A DNA stretch of 64,000 bases, taken from contig NZ_JBBNAD010000004.1 of the NCBI RefSeq assembly GCF_037996765.1, forward strand, positions 372,001-436,000. Reading direction: 5' to 3'. The notes beneath the pieces are model-generated. The model was not told the origin of the DNA. It worked only from the letters and a program-made list of their open reading frames with translations, and did no database searches. This stretch comes from Bdellovibrio sp. GT3. Its GTDB lineage: Bacteria; Bdellovibrionota; Bdellovibrionia; Bdellovibrionales; Bdellovibrionaceae. Shown here one piece after another: positions 49,887 through 58,250 of this stretch. Position 1 is the stretch's first letter, and every line of letters begins with the position of its first letter. Made by a program: the position numbers and the translations under genes.

Positions 49887-51173
49887 ATGACATATACAAA
49901 TCTAGAACTCATCGGAACGATATTTTTTGCGTTGGCAGTGATTCACACCTTTATGGTGGGTAAAATATTGCATTGGTCTCACAAGTTTCCCAAAGGCTCC
50001 ATGACCAGCGGTGTTTTGCATTTGCTGGGAGAGATTGAAGCGGTTTTTGCGATTTGGGCCAGTATGTTCATGGTGGTTTATATTGCCATGGAAGGTTGGA
50101 CGCCAGCGATCACCTATCAGAATTCCCTGAATTTCACCGAACCGTTCTTTATTTTTGCGATCATGGTGGTGTGCTCAACACGTCCGATTTTAACAATTGC
50201 CCGTCAGGCCATTCTTGAATTAAGCACGTGGATTCAAAAGATTCTGAAAACACCGGCCGTGACAACGGATCTTGCAGTGGTCTTGATCATGGGTCCTTTG
50301 GCGGGAAGCTTTATCACCGAGCCTGCGGCGATGACTGTGACAGCGTTCATGCTAAATGCGATGTTGCAAAAAGAATCCAGCAAATTGATCTATGCATTGA
50401 TTGCAGTTTTGTTCGTGAACGTTTCTATCGGTGGGGCTTTGACTCCTTTTGCGGCGCCTCCGATCTTGATGGTCGCATCCAAATGGGGCTGGGACTTTAA
50501 TTATGTATTCACTCACCTTGGCTGGAAGTCGGCAATTGCTGTGGTGATCAATGCGATCGGTTTGGTTCTGATTTTCAAGAATGATTTTAAAGCGAATTGT
50601 ATCACTCTGCGCGATGTTGAAAACAGAATGGCGGGTGGGCAGAAGTCAATTCCTTGGCAGGTGACTTTGATCCATTTGGCATTCCTTGCGGGCATCGTGG
50701 TGACAGGACATCATCAAAATGCCTTCCTTGGGATTTTCCTTTTGTTCTTGGGGGTCGCAGCAGTGACCACTCGTTATCAGGATTCACTTCGTTTGAAGGA
50801 AAGTCTTTTGGTTTCATTGTTCCTTGGCGGGATCATTCAATTTGGTGCTTTCCAAAAATGGTGGTTGGCGCCACTCCTGGGTAGAATGAACGACATTGTG
50901 CTTTTCAAAGGCGCTACATTGCTGACAGCAATCACCGATAATGCCGCGTTAACTTATCTGGGATCACAAGTGGATTTATCTGATGCCAGTAAGTATGCGT
51001 TAGTTGCGGGGGCTTTGGCCGGGGGTGGTTTGACGATCATCGCGAATGCTCCGAATGCTGCAGGTTACTCGGTGCTAAGTCACAAGTTCCCAGGCGGCAT
51101 CAAGCCATTGAATCTGTTAATCGCAGCGTTGGCTCCAACGGCGGTTGCGATAGTCTGTCTTTGGATGCTTTAG
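49887..51173 (+). CDS. Putative Na+/H+ antiporter (PF07399 family)
   Basis: The 428-residue protein has about 11-12 membrane helices and sequences typical of the putative Na+/H+ antiporter family: LLGEIEAVFAIWASMFMVVY, VLIMGPLAGSFITEPAAMTV, FVNVSIGGALTPFAAPPILM and LLTAITDNAALTYLGSQVDL. It would exchange Na+ for H+ at the inner membrane. The ATG at 49887 is preferred over the GTG at 49869. Confidence 0.88.
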   Translation: MTYTNLELIGTIFFALAVIHTFMVGKILHWSHKFPKGSMTSGVLHLLGEIEAVFAIWASMFMVVYIAMEGWTPAITYQNSLNFTEPFFIFAIMVVCSTRPILTIARQAILELSTWIQKILKTPAVTTDLAVVLIMGPLAGSFITEPAAMTVTAFMLNAMLQKESSKLIYALIAVLFVNVSIGGALTPFAAPPILMVASKWGWDFNYVFTHLGWKSAIAVVINAIGLVLIFKNDFKANCITLRDVENRMAGGQKSIPWQVTLIHLAFLAGIVVTGHHQNAFLGIFLLFLGVAAVTTRYQDSLRLKESLLVSLFLGGIIQFGAFQKWWLAPLLGRMNDIVLFKGATLLTAITDNAALTYLGSQVDLSDASKYALVAGALAGGGLTIIANAPNAAGYSVLSHKFPGGIKPLNLLIAALAPTAVAIVCLWML

Positions 51174-51182
51174 AATTTAGGC

Positions 51183-51215
51183 AAAAAAAAAGGAACCCCG
51201 AGGGGTTCCTTTTTT
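51183..51215. terminator. Terminator between the antiporter and the convergent Ala/Lys-rich gene
   Basis: AAGGAACCCC pairs with GGGGTTCCTT, with A8 before and T6 after, so it works on both strands. Confidence 0.92.
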
Positions 51216-51243
51216 ACTTGGAGCAAAGCTCGAAGTACTCAGA

Positions 51244-51468
51244 CTAGTGAGCAGCTTCTTCTTTTTTCTCTTCAGTTTTTACAGCTTTTTTGCCGTGTTT
51301 TTTAGCAGCTTTTTTCTCAGCTTTTACTTCAGCTTTAGTTTCAGCAGCTGGAGCAGCAGCAGTAGTTTCTGCAGGAGCAGCTGGAGCTGCAGCAGCAGGA
51401 GCAGTTTGGTTAGCTTGAGCGATAACACCAGCGAATACAACAGACATCAAGATAGTTGCGAATTTCAT
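51244..51468 (-). CDS. Small exported Ala/Lys/Glu-rich protein
   Basis: The 74-residue product has a signal peptide (FATILMSVVFAGVIAQA), then a tail of Ala/Pro/Thr and Lys-Lys/Glu runs (KAEKKAAKKHGKKAVKTEEK). Such low-complexity periplasmic proteins are frequent in Bdellovibrio-type genomes. Its function is unknown; it may bind anions or the wall. The ATG at 51468 follows GGAGG. Confidence 0.7.
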   Translation of the reverse strand: MKFATILMSVVFAGVIAQANQTAPAAAAPAAPAETTAAAPAAETKAEVKAEKKAAKKHGKKAVKTEEKKEEAAH

Positions 51469-51555
51469 TGAAACCTCCAAAGGTTCTTTTTGTTTTCCGA
51501 TATTGGAAACAAAAATAGACTAGCAAACAGAGTTAAATCTGTGATTAAAAGCATA

Positions 51556-53016
51556 TTAAAAGTTTTTAATTTCAAATGAAAATATCGCGCCATTTTTTTC
51601 TGGGTGATTGCGGGCACTTAGCTTGGCGTCGTGTAAATTGGCGATCTTTTGTGCGATGGCCAGACCTAGACCAAAGCCTTTTACGCGGTTTTCCACGGAC
51701 GCGCCTCGCGAGAATCTTTCAAATATAAATGGCAATTTTTCGTCAGGAATTCCCGCGCCATTGTCTTCGACCACAAGTTCTGTTTTCGCGTTCTTCCAAA
51801 TCAGGGTGATGGTCACGACATCATTGTTGGGTGAATACTTGATCGCATTCTCAATAATATTGAAAACCAAATTCTCAAGAAGATCATTGTCGCCACGAAC
51901 GGTTTTGCGATCTGCATCGGATTCGTTGTTGATATTAAATTTAAGTTTGATGCCTTTTGAGCTGGCCAGCTTCTCGCAGCGGGTGAGGGCTTCAAAAACC
52001 AATTCTTCCAAGGAAATTTCCTGCAGACTTAAGGCATCAAGGCCTGCATCTGCGCGCGCCAGCAGCAACATTTCCTGAACAATGTTTGCAAGACTGTCCA
52101 CTTCCTGCAACGCACTTTTGGTGTATTGCTCCAGATCGATCTTGTTTTGCGTTTTCAAGAGTTCGATTTCCTGGCGCATGATCGTGAGAGGAGTCAGAAG
52201 CTGATGAGAAGCATCTGCAATAAAGCGTTCCTGGGATTGAAAGGCCTGTTCGATCCGATCCAGCATTTCATTCAGTGTGAGAGCCAGTTTTTTGACTTCG
52301 TCGTCAGCGACGGGCACGGGAACCCGGCGGGTCAGTTCGCTGGCTTTGATTTCCTTGGCGATATCAATCATGTGAATCACAGGCGCCAAAGCACGGGAAG
52401 ACAAAAACAATCCCCCCAAGGTGGCAATCAAAAGCACCACGGGAATACCGATTTCCAGAAGTGTCAGACGTTTGCTGATTTGGGTTTCCAGCAAGGTCAT
52501 CGGGACGGCAATTTGAAGTAAAAGTTGTGGGTTCGTGACGTTATCCAGAGGAAACGAGATCAGGCGATAAGAATCCGCCTCTGCCGATGGGATGTCATGA
52601 ATATGTTCAATGGTGCGATAAGTGGCCTCTTCGCCGGCCCAGATTCGTTCGAAATCTTTTTTGTACGGGGGATTGAATTCTCCAAAGTTTCCCACGCGAG
52701 CCAATACCGCGCCCGAGCTGTGACGTACTTGAATCAATGCTGTTCCCAGTGGGAACGGCAGGATTTTTCCATGATCCAGTCTTAGCGGTGGAAAGTTCAG
52801 ATCGCCTTTAACCCCGATCTCCACACCCTCGGAAACGTCCACGGAATAATTGAAAAGGGCGTCGTCGAAATCCTGCTGAAGGTTATCGATCGACATTTTA
52901 AAAATGACCATGTTGAACAGAATCGTCGTGGCGCCAAAAAACACGACAAAAAACAGGGACAGGCGAACGCGAATGCTGAGTTTCGCAAATAGGTTACGGA
53001 GACTCTTTAAGAACAT
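51556..53016 (-). CDS. Sensor histidine kinase, CusS/QseC-like
   Basis: The 486-residue kinase has two membrane helices (LFFVVFFGATTILFNMVIF and IGIPVVLLIATLGGLFLSSR) around a periplasmic domain of about 150 residues. HAMP, the H box in FIADASHQLLTPLTIMRQEI, the N box VFNIIENAIKYSP, VEDNGAGIPDEKLPFIF and GFGLGLAIAQKIA follow. The layout is CusS/QseC-like. The start overlaps the regulator gene by 23 nt. The signal is unknown; a metal or envelope cue is possible by analogy. Confidence 0.93.
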   Translation of the reverse strand: MFLKSLRNLFAKLSIRVRLSLFFVVFFGATTILFNMVIFKMSIDNLQQDFDDALFNYSVDVSEGVEIGVKGDLNFPPLRLDHGKILPFPLGTALIQVRHSSGAVLARVGNFGEFNPPYKKDFERIWAGEEATYRTIEHIHDIPSAEADSYRLISFPLDNVTNPQLLLQIAVPMTLLETQISKRLTLLEIGIPVVLLIATLGGLFLSSRALAPVIHMIDIAKEIKASELTRRVPVPVADDEVKKLALTLNEMLDRIEQAFQSQERFIADASHQLLTPLTIMRQEIELLKTQNKIDLEQYTKSALQEVDSLANIVQEMLLLARADAGLDALSLQEISLEELVFEALTRCEKLASSKGIKLKFNINNESDADRKTVRGDNDLLENLVFNIIENAIKYSPNNDVVTITLIWKNAKTELVVEDNGAGIPDEKLPFIFERFSRGASVENRVKGFGLGLAIAQKIANLHDAKLSARNHPEKNGAIFSFEIKNF

Positions 53017-53677
53017 AGCCGGTCCCCACTACGGTATGAAGAAGTCTTTTGTTGAAGGGGGCATCAATTTTTTTGCGCAAAAGATTGATATAGACATCGA
53101 TCACATTGGATTCGGAATCAAAGTGAATGTCCCAGACGTGCTCTGCAATCGAAACGCGACCCAATGGGCGTTCCGGGTGGCGCATGAAGTACTCAAGCAG
53201 CGCAAACTCCTTGGTCGTCAACGAGATATCCTGGCCGGAACGACGGACTTTGCGTTGTAAAAGATCAAGTTCCAGGTCGGCGTATTTTAAAACGTTCGTG
53301 ATAGCGCCACTTGTCGAGCCTTTACGGCGAAGCAAAGCGCGCACTCGGGCATGAAGTTCATCAAAAGAGTAGGGTTTGGTCAGGTAGTCATCGGCGCCAG
53401 CATCAAGGCCGTTCACTTTGTCTTTGGTGGTGGAAAGAGCTGTAACCATCAGAATCGGGCCAGTAAATCCATCGCGGCGGAAGTGCCGGGCCGTATCGAT
53501 GCCATTCTGATCCGGAAGCATAACATCCAGAATGACCAGGTCGTAGTCGCCTTGAGCCATGTAAGACTCGGCAGATGTACCGCTTTCGGCAATATCAACA
53601 GCGTAGCCGACTTCGTTAAGGCCTTTTTTAAGGAAGTTGGCCATTTTTGCCTGATCTTCAACTACGAGTATCCGCAT
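52994..53677 (-). CDS. OmpR-family response regulator, CusR-like
   Basis: The 227-residue regulator has its phospho-acceptor Asp in DLVILDVMLPDQNG, acidic residues in VVEDQAKM and Lys in DYLTKPYSFDEL. The DNA-binding domain contains LTTKEFALLEYFMRHPERPL and SNVIDVYINLLRKKIDAPF. It belongs with the CusR/CopR/PcoR group and pairs with the kinase that overlaps its end. The 16-bp element AAAAAACGTCTCACTT lies 20 bp before the start codon. Confidence 0.94.
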   Translation of the reverse strand: MRILVVEDQAKMANFLKKGLNEVGYAVDIAESGTSAESYMAQGDYDLVILDVMLPDQNGIDTARHFRRDGFTGPILMVTALSTTKDKVNGLDAGADDYLTKPYSFDELHARVRALLRRKGSTSGAITNVLKYADLELDLLQRKVRRSGQDISLTTKEFALLEYFMRHPERPLGRVSIAEHVWDIHFDSESNVIDVYINLLRKKIDAPFNKRLLHTVVGTGYVLKESP

Positions 53678-53697
53678 GGTTTCCCCTACTGTGTGGG

Positions 53698-53713
53698 AAA
53701 AAACGTCTCACTT
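53698..53713 (-). promoter_or_regulatory. 16-bp shared upstream element, copy 2
   Basis: AAAAAACGTCTCACTT, identical to 33344-33359, between the response regulator start and the small secreted protein gene. See copy 1. Confidence 0.45.
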
Positions 53714-53738
53714 CCACTCGGGGATGGCAAGGGTAATG

Positions 53739-54122
53739 CTAGATGTCAGGGATTTCACCGAAGTCATACTCGTGCTTTTTTTTAAATCCAGAGGAACTGG
53801 ATTTTTCGACGCTGAGTATTCTTTTTTCGGAATCGGCGGTGACAGAGACAGGAGAACCTCCGGGTTCCCCGGAGTCCTGCAACTGTTTTAACACAGTGGC
53901 GTAAGACGAAATTTTGCGCGGCAGGGTGTAGGCGCCACGGGCTTTGTCGGAGTCAAAGAACACTTCCACTTCGTCGGAAATATCACGGACCACGCGCACT
54001 TTGGCCGTGAATGACTCGGACTTCTCCTGAGTCGCCTCGGACTCATAAATACGGGTATTGACCTTCTTGCTTTGGGCATGGCCCGGATCCGATAGAAAAA
54101 GGAGAATTATCAAGCTGAGCAT
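53739..54122 (-). CDS. Small exported protein of unknown function next to the two-component system
   Basis: The 127-residue product has a signal peptide (SLIILLFLSDPGHAQ). The mature domain is strand-rich (FTAKVRVVRDISDEVEVFFD; PVSVTADSEKRILSVEK) with conserved charge and no cysteines. It lies 61 bp upstream of the response regulator on the same strand and may be part of the unit, for example as a signalling or target protein. I recognise no family. GAGGAA precedes the ATG at 54122. Confidence 0.65.
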   Translation of the reverse strand: MLSLIILLFLSDPGHAQSKKVNTRIYESEATQEKSESFTAKVRVVRDISDEVEVFFDSDKARGAYTLPRKISSYATVLKQLQDSGEPGGSPVSVTADSEKRILSVEKSSSSGFKKKHEYDFGEIPDI

Positions 54123-54355
54123 AATATGAGTTCCTCTAAGGGTTATTGTGCACGGAATTCGAAGCGTAAGTCCATTCTCCATTGTGGCCTATCTTGTTTT
54201 GAGACGGGGGATGGGAGCGGTGCTAAGAGCTTCTAAATAGCCGATTGAATTCAATTTTTAATAAGAAACACTTGCTGATTTGCGCAACGCAGAGCAGACT
54301 TTTGTTAAGGGTCTGGATATGGACTCATTTGGAAAATTGGAGCGTAGTGGAATTG

Positions 54356-54742
54356 GTGCATGTGTTGTTCGTTGATGACGAACCGACACTCCTATCTTTG
54401 TTCAAGCAGGAAGTTTCGCGGCAGAGTCCCGCGCTGTCCTTCCATTATCATCTTGTCGCCAATGCTCATGACGTGCTGAAACAGTTGGATGGTTTCGGTA
54501 ATGCCCCTGTCCTTGTTGTGATTTCAAAAGTAACCACGCCGGAAATGGACGAACTGGCACTTTTGAAGGTTGTGCAAAGAAAGCACCCACGCGCAAAAAT
54601 TTATATATGTACCGACGTGAATGCGCCCTATGTCCGCAAGGGAAATGAAGAGCATGGGGCTTTGAGATTTATTTCCAAACCGCTGAATTTCAAATCCTTA
54701 TACGGGGCTATTTCCGAAGACTTCCTGAATCCGCTATTTTAG
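54356..54742 (+). CDS. Pseudo-receiver domain protein, phospho-acceptor Asp replaced by Lys
   Basis: The 128-residue single-domain protein has the receiver fold: FVDDEPTLLSLF gives the acidic pocket, YICTD supplies the Thr position and FISKPLNFKSL the Lys-Pro. The strand-3 sequence is VLVVISKVTTPEMDEL. By alignment to DxMMPxMDG, the phospho-acceptor position is Lys, so the protein cannot be phosphorylated in the usual way. The GTG at 54356 is the best start; the open frame extends to 54245, but the upstream part is not receiver-like. Confidence 0.75.
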   Translation: MHVLFVDDEPTLLSLFKQEVSRQSPALSFHYHLVANAHDVLKQLDGFGNAPVLVVISKVTTPEMDELALLKVVQRKHPRAKIYICTDVNAPYVRKGNEEHGALRFISKPLNFKSLYGAISEDFLNPLF

Positions 54743-54887
54743 TTTCTGCTCGTAAGAATCCTTGATGCCAACTTTACAATCCGGAAAGAACGCGCGTGTC
54801 AGCACGCATTATCTATTTGAAAATCCAATAAATCGGCGCAAGATGTATTGTCTCAGAAAATGATAACAACCTTGATAGGGAGAAAGA

Positions 54888-55589
54888 ATGAATAAGTTAG
54901 TACTTGGAGGCCTTGTTGTTGCAATGGCTCTTACAACTGCTTGCAACAGAAAAGTTAAATTGGACACTGATATCAAAAAGGCGTCCTATGCTATCGGCCA
55001 ACAAATTGGCGGCAACTTGAAACAACAAAACATCGATTTCGATTCTGACGCTTTGGCGCAGGCTTTGAAAGATGCTTCTGTTGGTAAAAACGAAATGACC
55101 AAAGAAGACATGCAAGCAGCGATGATGAAACTTCAAGAGCTTGCGATGAAAAAACAACAAGAAGCAGCTGATACAAATGCTAAATCAGGTAAAGACTTCC
55201 TTGAGAAGAACAAATCTGCAGCTAACGTAAAAACAACTGCATCTGGTCTTCAATACATCATGGAAAAAGAAGGCACCGGCGCGATGCCTAAAAAAGAAGA
55301 CGTAGTTAAAGTTCACTACAAAGGTACTTTGACGAACGGCGAACAATTCGATTCTTCTTATGACCGTGGTCAACCAGCTGAATTCCCAGTTGGTGGCGTT
55401 ATCCCAGGTTGGACAGAAGCTCTTCAGTTGATGAAAGTTGGCTCTAAAGCAAAACTTTTCATCCCACCAGAACTTGCTTACGGCCCATCAGGTCGCCCAG
55501 GTATCCCACCAAATTCAGTTCTAGTATTCGAAGTTGAATTGATGGATATCGTTAAGGCTGACAAGCCAGCTGCAAAAGCTAAAAAATAG
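54888..55589 (+). CDS. Mip/FkpA-like FKBP peptidyl-prolyl isomerase lipoprotein
   Basis: The 233-residue protein has a lipoprotein signal ending in MALTTAC. A helical dimerisation domain follows (KKASYAIGQQIGGNLKQQNI). The C-terminal FKBP domain contains VKVHYKGTLTNGEQFDSSYD, VIPGWTEALQLMKVGSKAKL and PPNSVLVFEVELM. It catalyses proline isomerisation and folding in the periplasm. GGGAG precedes the ATG. pdxH starts 9 bp after its stop, with no terminator between them. Confidence 0.94.
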   Translation: MNKLVLGGLVVAMALTTACNRKVKLDTDIKKASYAIGQQIGGNLKQQNIDFDSDALAQALKDASVGKNEMTKEDMQAAMMKLQELAMKKQQEAADTNAKSGKDFLEKNKSAANVKTTASGLQYIMEKEGTGAMPKKEDVVKVHYKGTLTNGEQFDSSYDRGQPAEFPVGGVIPGWTEALQLMKVGSKAKLFIPPELAYGPSGRPGIPPNSVLVFEVELMDIVKADKPAAKAKK

Positions 55590-55598
55590 TCTGCAATA

Positions 55599-56186
55599 AT
55601 GTTTGATCTGACTATTGACCCTTATCTTCATTTCGATCGCCTCCTTAAAGAGGCGACTGAAAAGCAAATCCCGGAGGCGAACGCCATGTCGGTCGCCACC
55701 GTGGATGATAGGGGCATTCCCTCTGTGAGAGTTGTCTATCTAAAAGACAGAACTCCAGAGGGTTTTGTTTTTTATGGCAACTATCACAGCCATAAGGGAT
55801 TGGATCTGGAAGAAAATCCCAATATCTGTTTGAATTTTCATTGGCCAGCTATCTGGCAACAGATTCGCATCACGGGGATGGCAGTTAAAGTGCGCCCTGA
55901 AGAAAGCGATGCCTACTGGAAAACCCGTGCTCGCCTTAGTCAAATCGGCGGCTGGGCTTCAAATCAAAGCGAAGAAATTCCTGACTACGATTATCTTGAA
56001 CGTCGCGTGCGTGAATACGAAAAGCAATTCGAAGGACAGGTGATCCCGCGTCCACCGCATTGGGGAGGATGGTTAGTCATCCCCACCGAAATCGAATTCT
56101 GGTTTGGTTTAAATGGTCGATTGCATGAACGCTACATCTACGAAAAAACGGAAGAGGGTTGGAATACCTTCATGCGTTCTCCGTAA
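55599..56186 (+). CDS. pdxH: Pyridoxamine 5'-phosphate oxidase
   Basis: The 195-residue FMN enzyme makes pyridoxal phosphate from PNP or PMP. FMN-binding sequences RVVYLKDRTPEGFVFYGNYH and SHKGLDLEENPNICLNFHWP are present. The C-terminal signature is RPPHWGGWLVIPTEIEFWFG, with RLHERYIYEK. The final residues read RSP instead of the common RLAP. It follows the FKBP gene by 9 bp. Confidence 0.94.
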   Translation: MFDLTIDPYLHFDRLLKEATEKQIPEANAMSVATVDDRGIPSVRVVYLKDRTPEGFVFYGNYHSHKGLDLEENPNICLNFHWPAIWQQIRITGMAVKVRPEESDAYWKTRARLSQIGGWASNQSEEIPDYDYLERRVREYEKQFEGQVIPRPPHWGGWLVIPTEIEFWFGLNGRLHERYIYEKTEEGWNTFMRSP

Positions 56187-56200
56187 AAAATCTCATTAAA

Positions 56201-56836
56201 TTAGTGTCTGGTGTCGTCTTGAAAGCTTTCACCGGAATGCGACTCCGATTGGCGTCGTTGTTCACGACGGGCTTCGCGGGCCGCACGACGAGCGTCTCTT
56301 TCCTCGCGGCGATGTTCACGTTCTGAAAAACGTTGCTCACGTCGGGTTCTGCGCCCCTCAACAAAATCCATCAAAAACTCAGCTAATGCGCCATCAAGGC
56401 TGGAAGGTCGGGGATGCTCATGTTGTTGCATGCGTTCCTCCTCTTTTTCAGCTGCTTCCTCGGCCGCTTTTTTCTGCGCGTTTACTTTTTTAACTCCCGG
56501 CCATTGCTGAGTGAAAATGTACGTGTACCCACCAGCGGTGATTGCCGCCAGAATCAAACCCGCCCAGAGAGTGGCCGTTCCGTAGACGGTGCCCAACTTA
56601 TCATATTGAAGGGTGGCATCGATCAGTGCCATGAAAAGCCCGCCACAGAAAAAGAATGTGGCGCAGACGCCCAGTAAAACAAGCGTCACGGGTTTGCGCA
56701 GTCGCAGAGCAATGTCGTCAATAATTCCGGATTGAATTTTTTTAAGATCGAATCCGCCACCACCGCCTCCACCGCTAAATCCCATGGATTTGGAGCTAAT
56801 AAACATCGCAATTAAACTGCTCAGTATCTTCATCAT
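56201..56836 (-). CDS. Two-helix membrane protein with Arg/Glu-rich cytoplasmic tail
   Basis: The 211-residue protein has a possible signal or glycine-rich start (GFSGGGGGGGFDLKK). Two membrane helices follow (VTLVLLGVCATFFFCGGLFM and ATLWAGLILAAITAGGYTYI), then a coiled, very charged C-terminus (EAAEKEEERMQQHEH, RREERDARRAAREARREQRR). This arrangement with a tail of Arg/Glu repeats suggests a phage-shock-like or DUF883-like envelope protein, but I recognise no family. GGGAG lies upstream of the ATG. Confidence 0.65.
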   Translation of the reverse strand: MMKILSSLIAMFISSKSMGFSGGGGGGGFDLKKIQSGIIDDIALRLRKPVTLVLLGVCATFFFCGGLFMALIDATLQYDKLGTVYGTATLWAGLILAAITAGGYTYIFTQQWPGVKKVNAQKKAAEEAAEKEEERMQQHEHPRPSSLDGALAEFLMDFVEGRRTRREQRFSEREHRREERDARRAAREARREQRRQSESHSGESFQDDTRH

Positions 56837-56893
56837 GAATGACTCCCGTGCTTTTGAATTTTGAGTTGTGTTATAAGTTCAAGTTTTGGACGG

Positions 56894-56924
56894 GGGCTTT
56901 TCCGAGGGTGCGGTGGAAAAGCCC
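56894..56924. terminator. Hairpin between the DUF883-like and two-helix protein genes
   Basis: GGGCTTTTCC pairs with GGAAAAGCCC around an 11-nt loop, 11 bp past the DUF883-like stop. The T tract is only on the plus strand. Confidence 0.6.
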
Positions 56925-56935
56925 TCGTGTTTTAA

Positions 56936-57145
56936 TCAACGGCGTGAGCGAAGTATCGCACCTGCCACGAAGCCTACGGCGCATGCGCCAAGGACTGTGG
57001 CAGTTGGATGTTTATTCACCAACTCCGTGGATGTATCTACTGCTTGACGAGCACGGTTTTGAATTTCTTTATAACTGCTTTCCCAAAGAGAAGCCGCATC
57101 GCGAGCTGCTGATCGGGATTGTGAGTTTAATGCTGGTCCAGCCAT
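56936..57145 (-). CDS. DUF883 (YqjD/ElaB-like) membrane-anchored protein
   Basis: The 69-residue protein has a helical region (YKEIQNRARQAVDTSTELVN) and a C-terminal membrane segment (TATVLGACAVGFVAGAILRS) ending in RSRR. This is typical of the YqjD/ElaB proteins that tether ribosomes to the inner membrane in stationary phase. GGAG lies 7 nt upstream of the ATG. Its role here is inferred. Confidence 0.8.
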   Translation of the reverse strand: MAGPALNSQSRSAARDAASLWESSYKEIQNRARQAVDTSTELVNKHPTATVLGACAVGFVAGAILRSRR

Positions 57146-57161
57146 AACTAACTCCTTTGTT

Positions 57162-57195
57162 AGAGGATCAGATCCTGTTTAGATTCTGATCCTCT
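57162..57195. terminator. 11-bp inverted repeat upstream of the DUF883-like gene
   Basis: AGAGGATCAGA pairs perfectly with TCTGATCCTCT around a 12-nt loop. It lies between the GNAT gene end (57280) and the DUF883-like start (57145). It may be the GNAT-unit terminator or a leader structure; the T tract is weak. Confidence 0.5.
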
Positions 57196-57279
57196 CCAAG
57201 GGGGTTCGCCAGTGAACTTTGGCTAAAATGTTAGCGCACACGCGATCTTCGCGAAGGTGACTTCGACCTTCGGTCTTAT

Positions 57280-57879
57280 TTATTTCTGTTTTGGTGGGAA
57301 TTTGTACTTAATGCCGTAGTCTTCGCAGGTCGCCGCAAAGTTAATCATATCAAGCCATTTTTTATTTTCGAAAAGACGTTTTGAGCTGAAGCCTTCTTTT
57401 TTTAGTCCAATTTTTTTAGCTACTTTTAGGGAGGCTTTATTCGTGGGTTCGATATTAGCTTCAACGCGGTGAAGTCTTAGATCTTTGAAGGCAATTTGCA
57501 AAGCAGCGGAGCAGGCTTCTGTGGCAAAACCGTGGTTCCAATAGTTGTTGAAAATGCGGTATCCAAGAATTCCATTTTGCGAAGATGTACGATGAATGTT
57601 TCCAATAAAAACTTCGCCAATTAAAAGACCATCGTCCTTCAAGAATACACCAAAGGAGTAAACTCGGTCCAAGGCATGACCGTGCAACTGTTTCTTTAAA
57701 AGTGCTTTGAACTTTGCTTTGGTAAGTTCTGAATCAACCCAATTGGTTTCATCAAATTGATTTTGAGGTGGAAGCATACTGCTGTAGGCTTGCGACCAGT
57801 TCTCAAAGTCATGAAGTTCCAAAGGACGCAGGATGAGGCGTTTCGTTTTTTTAAACAGAGGCAAAGTTGTCGATTTCAT
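57280..57879 (-). CDS. GNAT-family acetyltransferase, RimJ/RimL-like
   Basis: The 199-residue protein has the GNAT fold: TKRLILRPLELHDFENWSQA, then LIGEVFIGNIHRTSSQNGIL, GYRIFNNYWNHGFATEACSA (AcCoA-binding region) and LHRVEANIEPTNKASLKVA. RimJ/RimL relatives acetylate ribosomal-protein N-termini or small substrates. The ATG at 57879 overlaps the preceding gene by 29 nt. A run of Lys and Phe at the C-terminus is unusual. Confidence 0.88.
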   Translation of the reverse strand: MKSTTLPLFKKTKRLILRPLELHDFENWSQAYSSMLPPQNQFDETNWVDSELTKAKFKALLKKQLHGHALDRVYSFGVFLKDDGLLIGEVFIGNIHRTSSQNGILGYRIFNNYWNHGFATEACSAALQIAFKDLRLHRVEANIEPTNKASLKVAKKIGLKKEGFSSKRLFENKKWLDMINFAATCEDYGIKYKFPPKQK

Positions 57880-58162
57880 TGCGTACCAGTCTAAGAGGAA
57901 TGCGCTCCAGGTTGCAATAGTAATAGCTAAGCTTTTGTGGGGCACGCACGATGGCTAAATGAGAGCGATGACCCGTCAGGCGCACTTCAATTTTTACATC
58001 TGCATTTATGGGAACAGCCACCATGCGGGGAGTGATAAACGGAGTGAGTTTGTCGTCGACCCAAATTTCAGCACCCTCTTGTTCAGACACCACCATACAG
58101 AGGCCCATTTCCTGGTCAGGTTTTTTTGGAACTTTTAAAAGATCACGTAGAGTTTTAAACAT
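57851..58162 (-). CDS. PEGA-like small domain protein
   Basis: The 103-residue protein has a beta domain with GAEIWVDDKLTPFITPRMVA and NADVKIEVRLTGHRSHLAIV, which resembles PEGA domains (S-layer-associated, often found with kinases). The match is moderate. The ATG at 58162 is used. Its end overlaps the GNAT start, so the two are one unit. Confidence 0.6.
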   Translation of the reverse strand: MFKTLRDLLKVPKKPDQEMGLCMVVSEQEGAEIWVDDKLTPFITPRMVAVPINADVKIEVRLTGHRSHLAIVRAPQKLSYYYCNLERIPLRLVRNEIDNFASV

Positions 58163-58250
58163 GGGCACGGTCTAACACAGGCCGCTTTGCGTTTACCAGA
58201 GTGGTTCTGAAAAACTGGACCTTTTTTGCTTAGAAGCAATTGAGGGGCTT

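Noticed and set aside
51247-51471. Ser/Phe-rich frame opposite the Ala/Lys-rich exported protein
   Set aside because: It is the complement of GCT/AAA-rich codons; the opposite strand has the signal peptide and GGAGG site.
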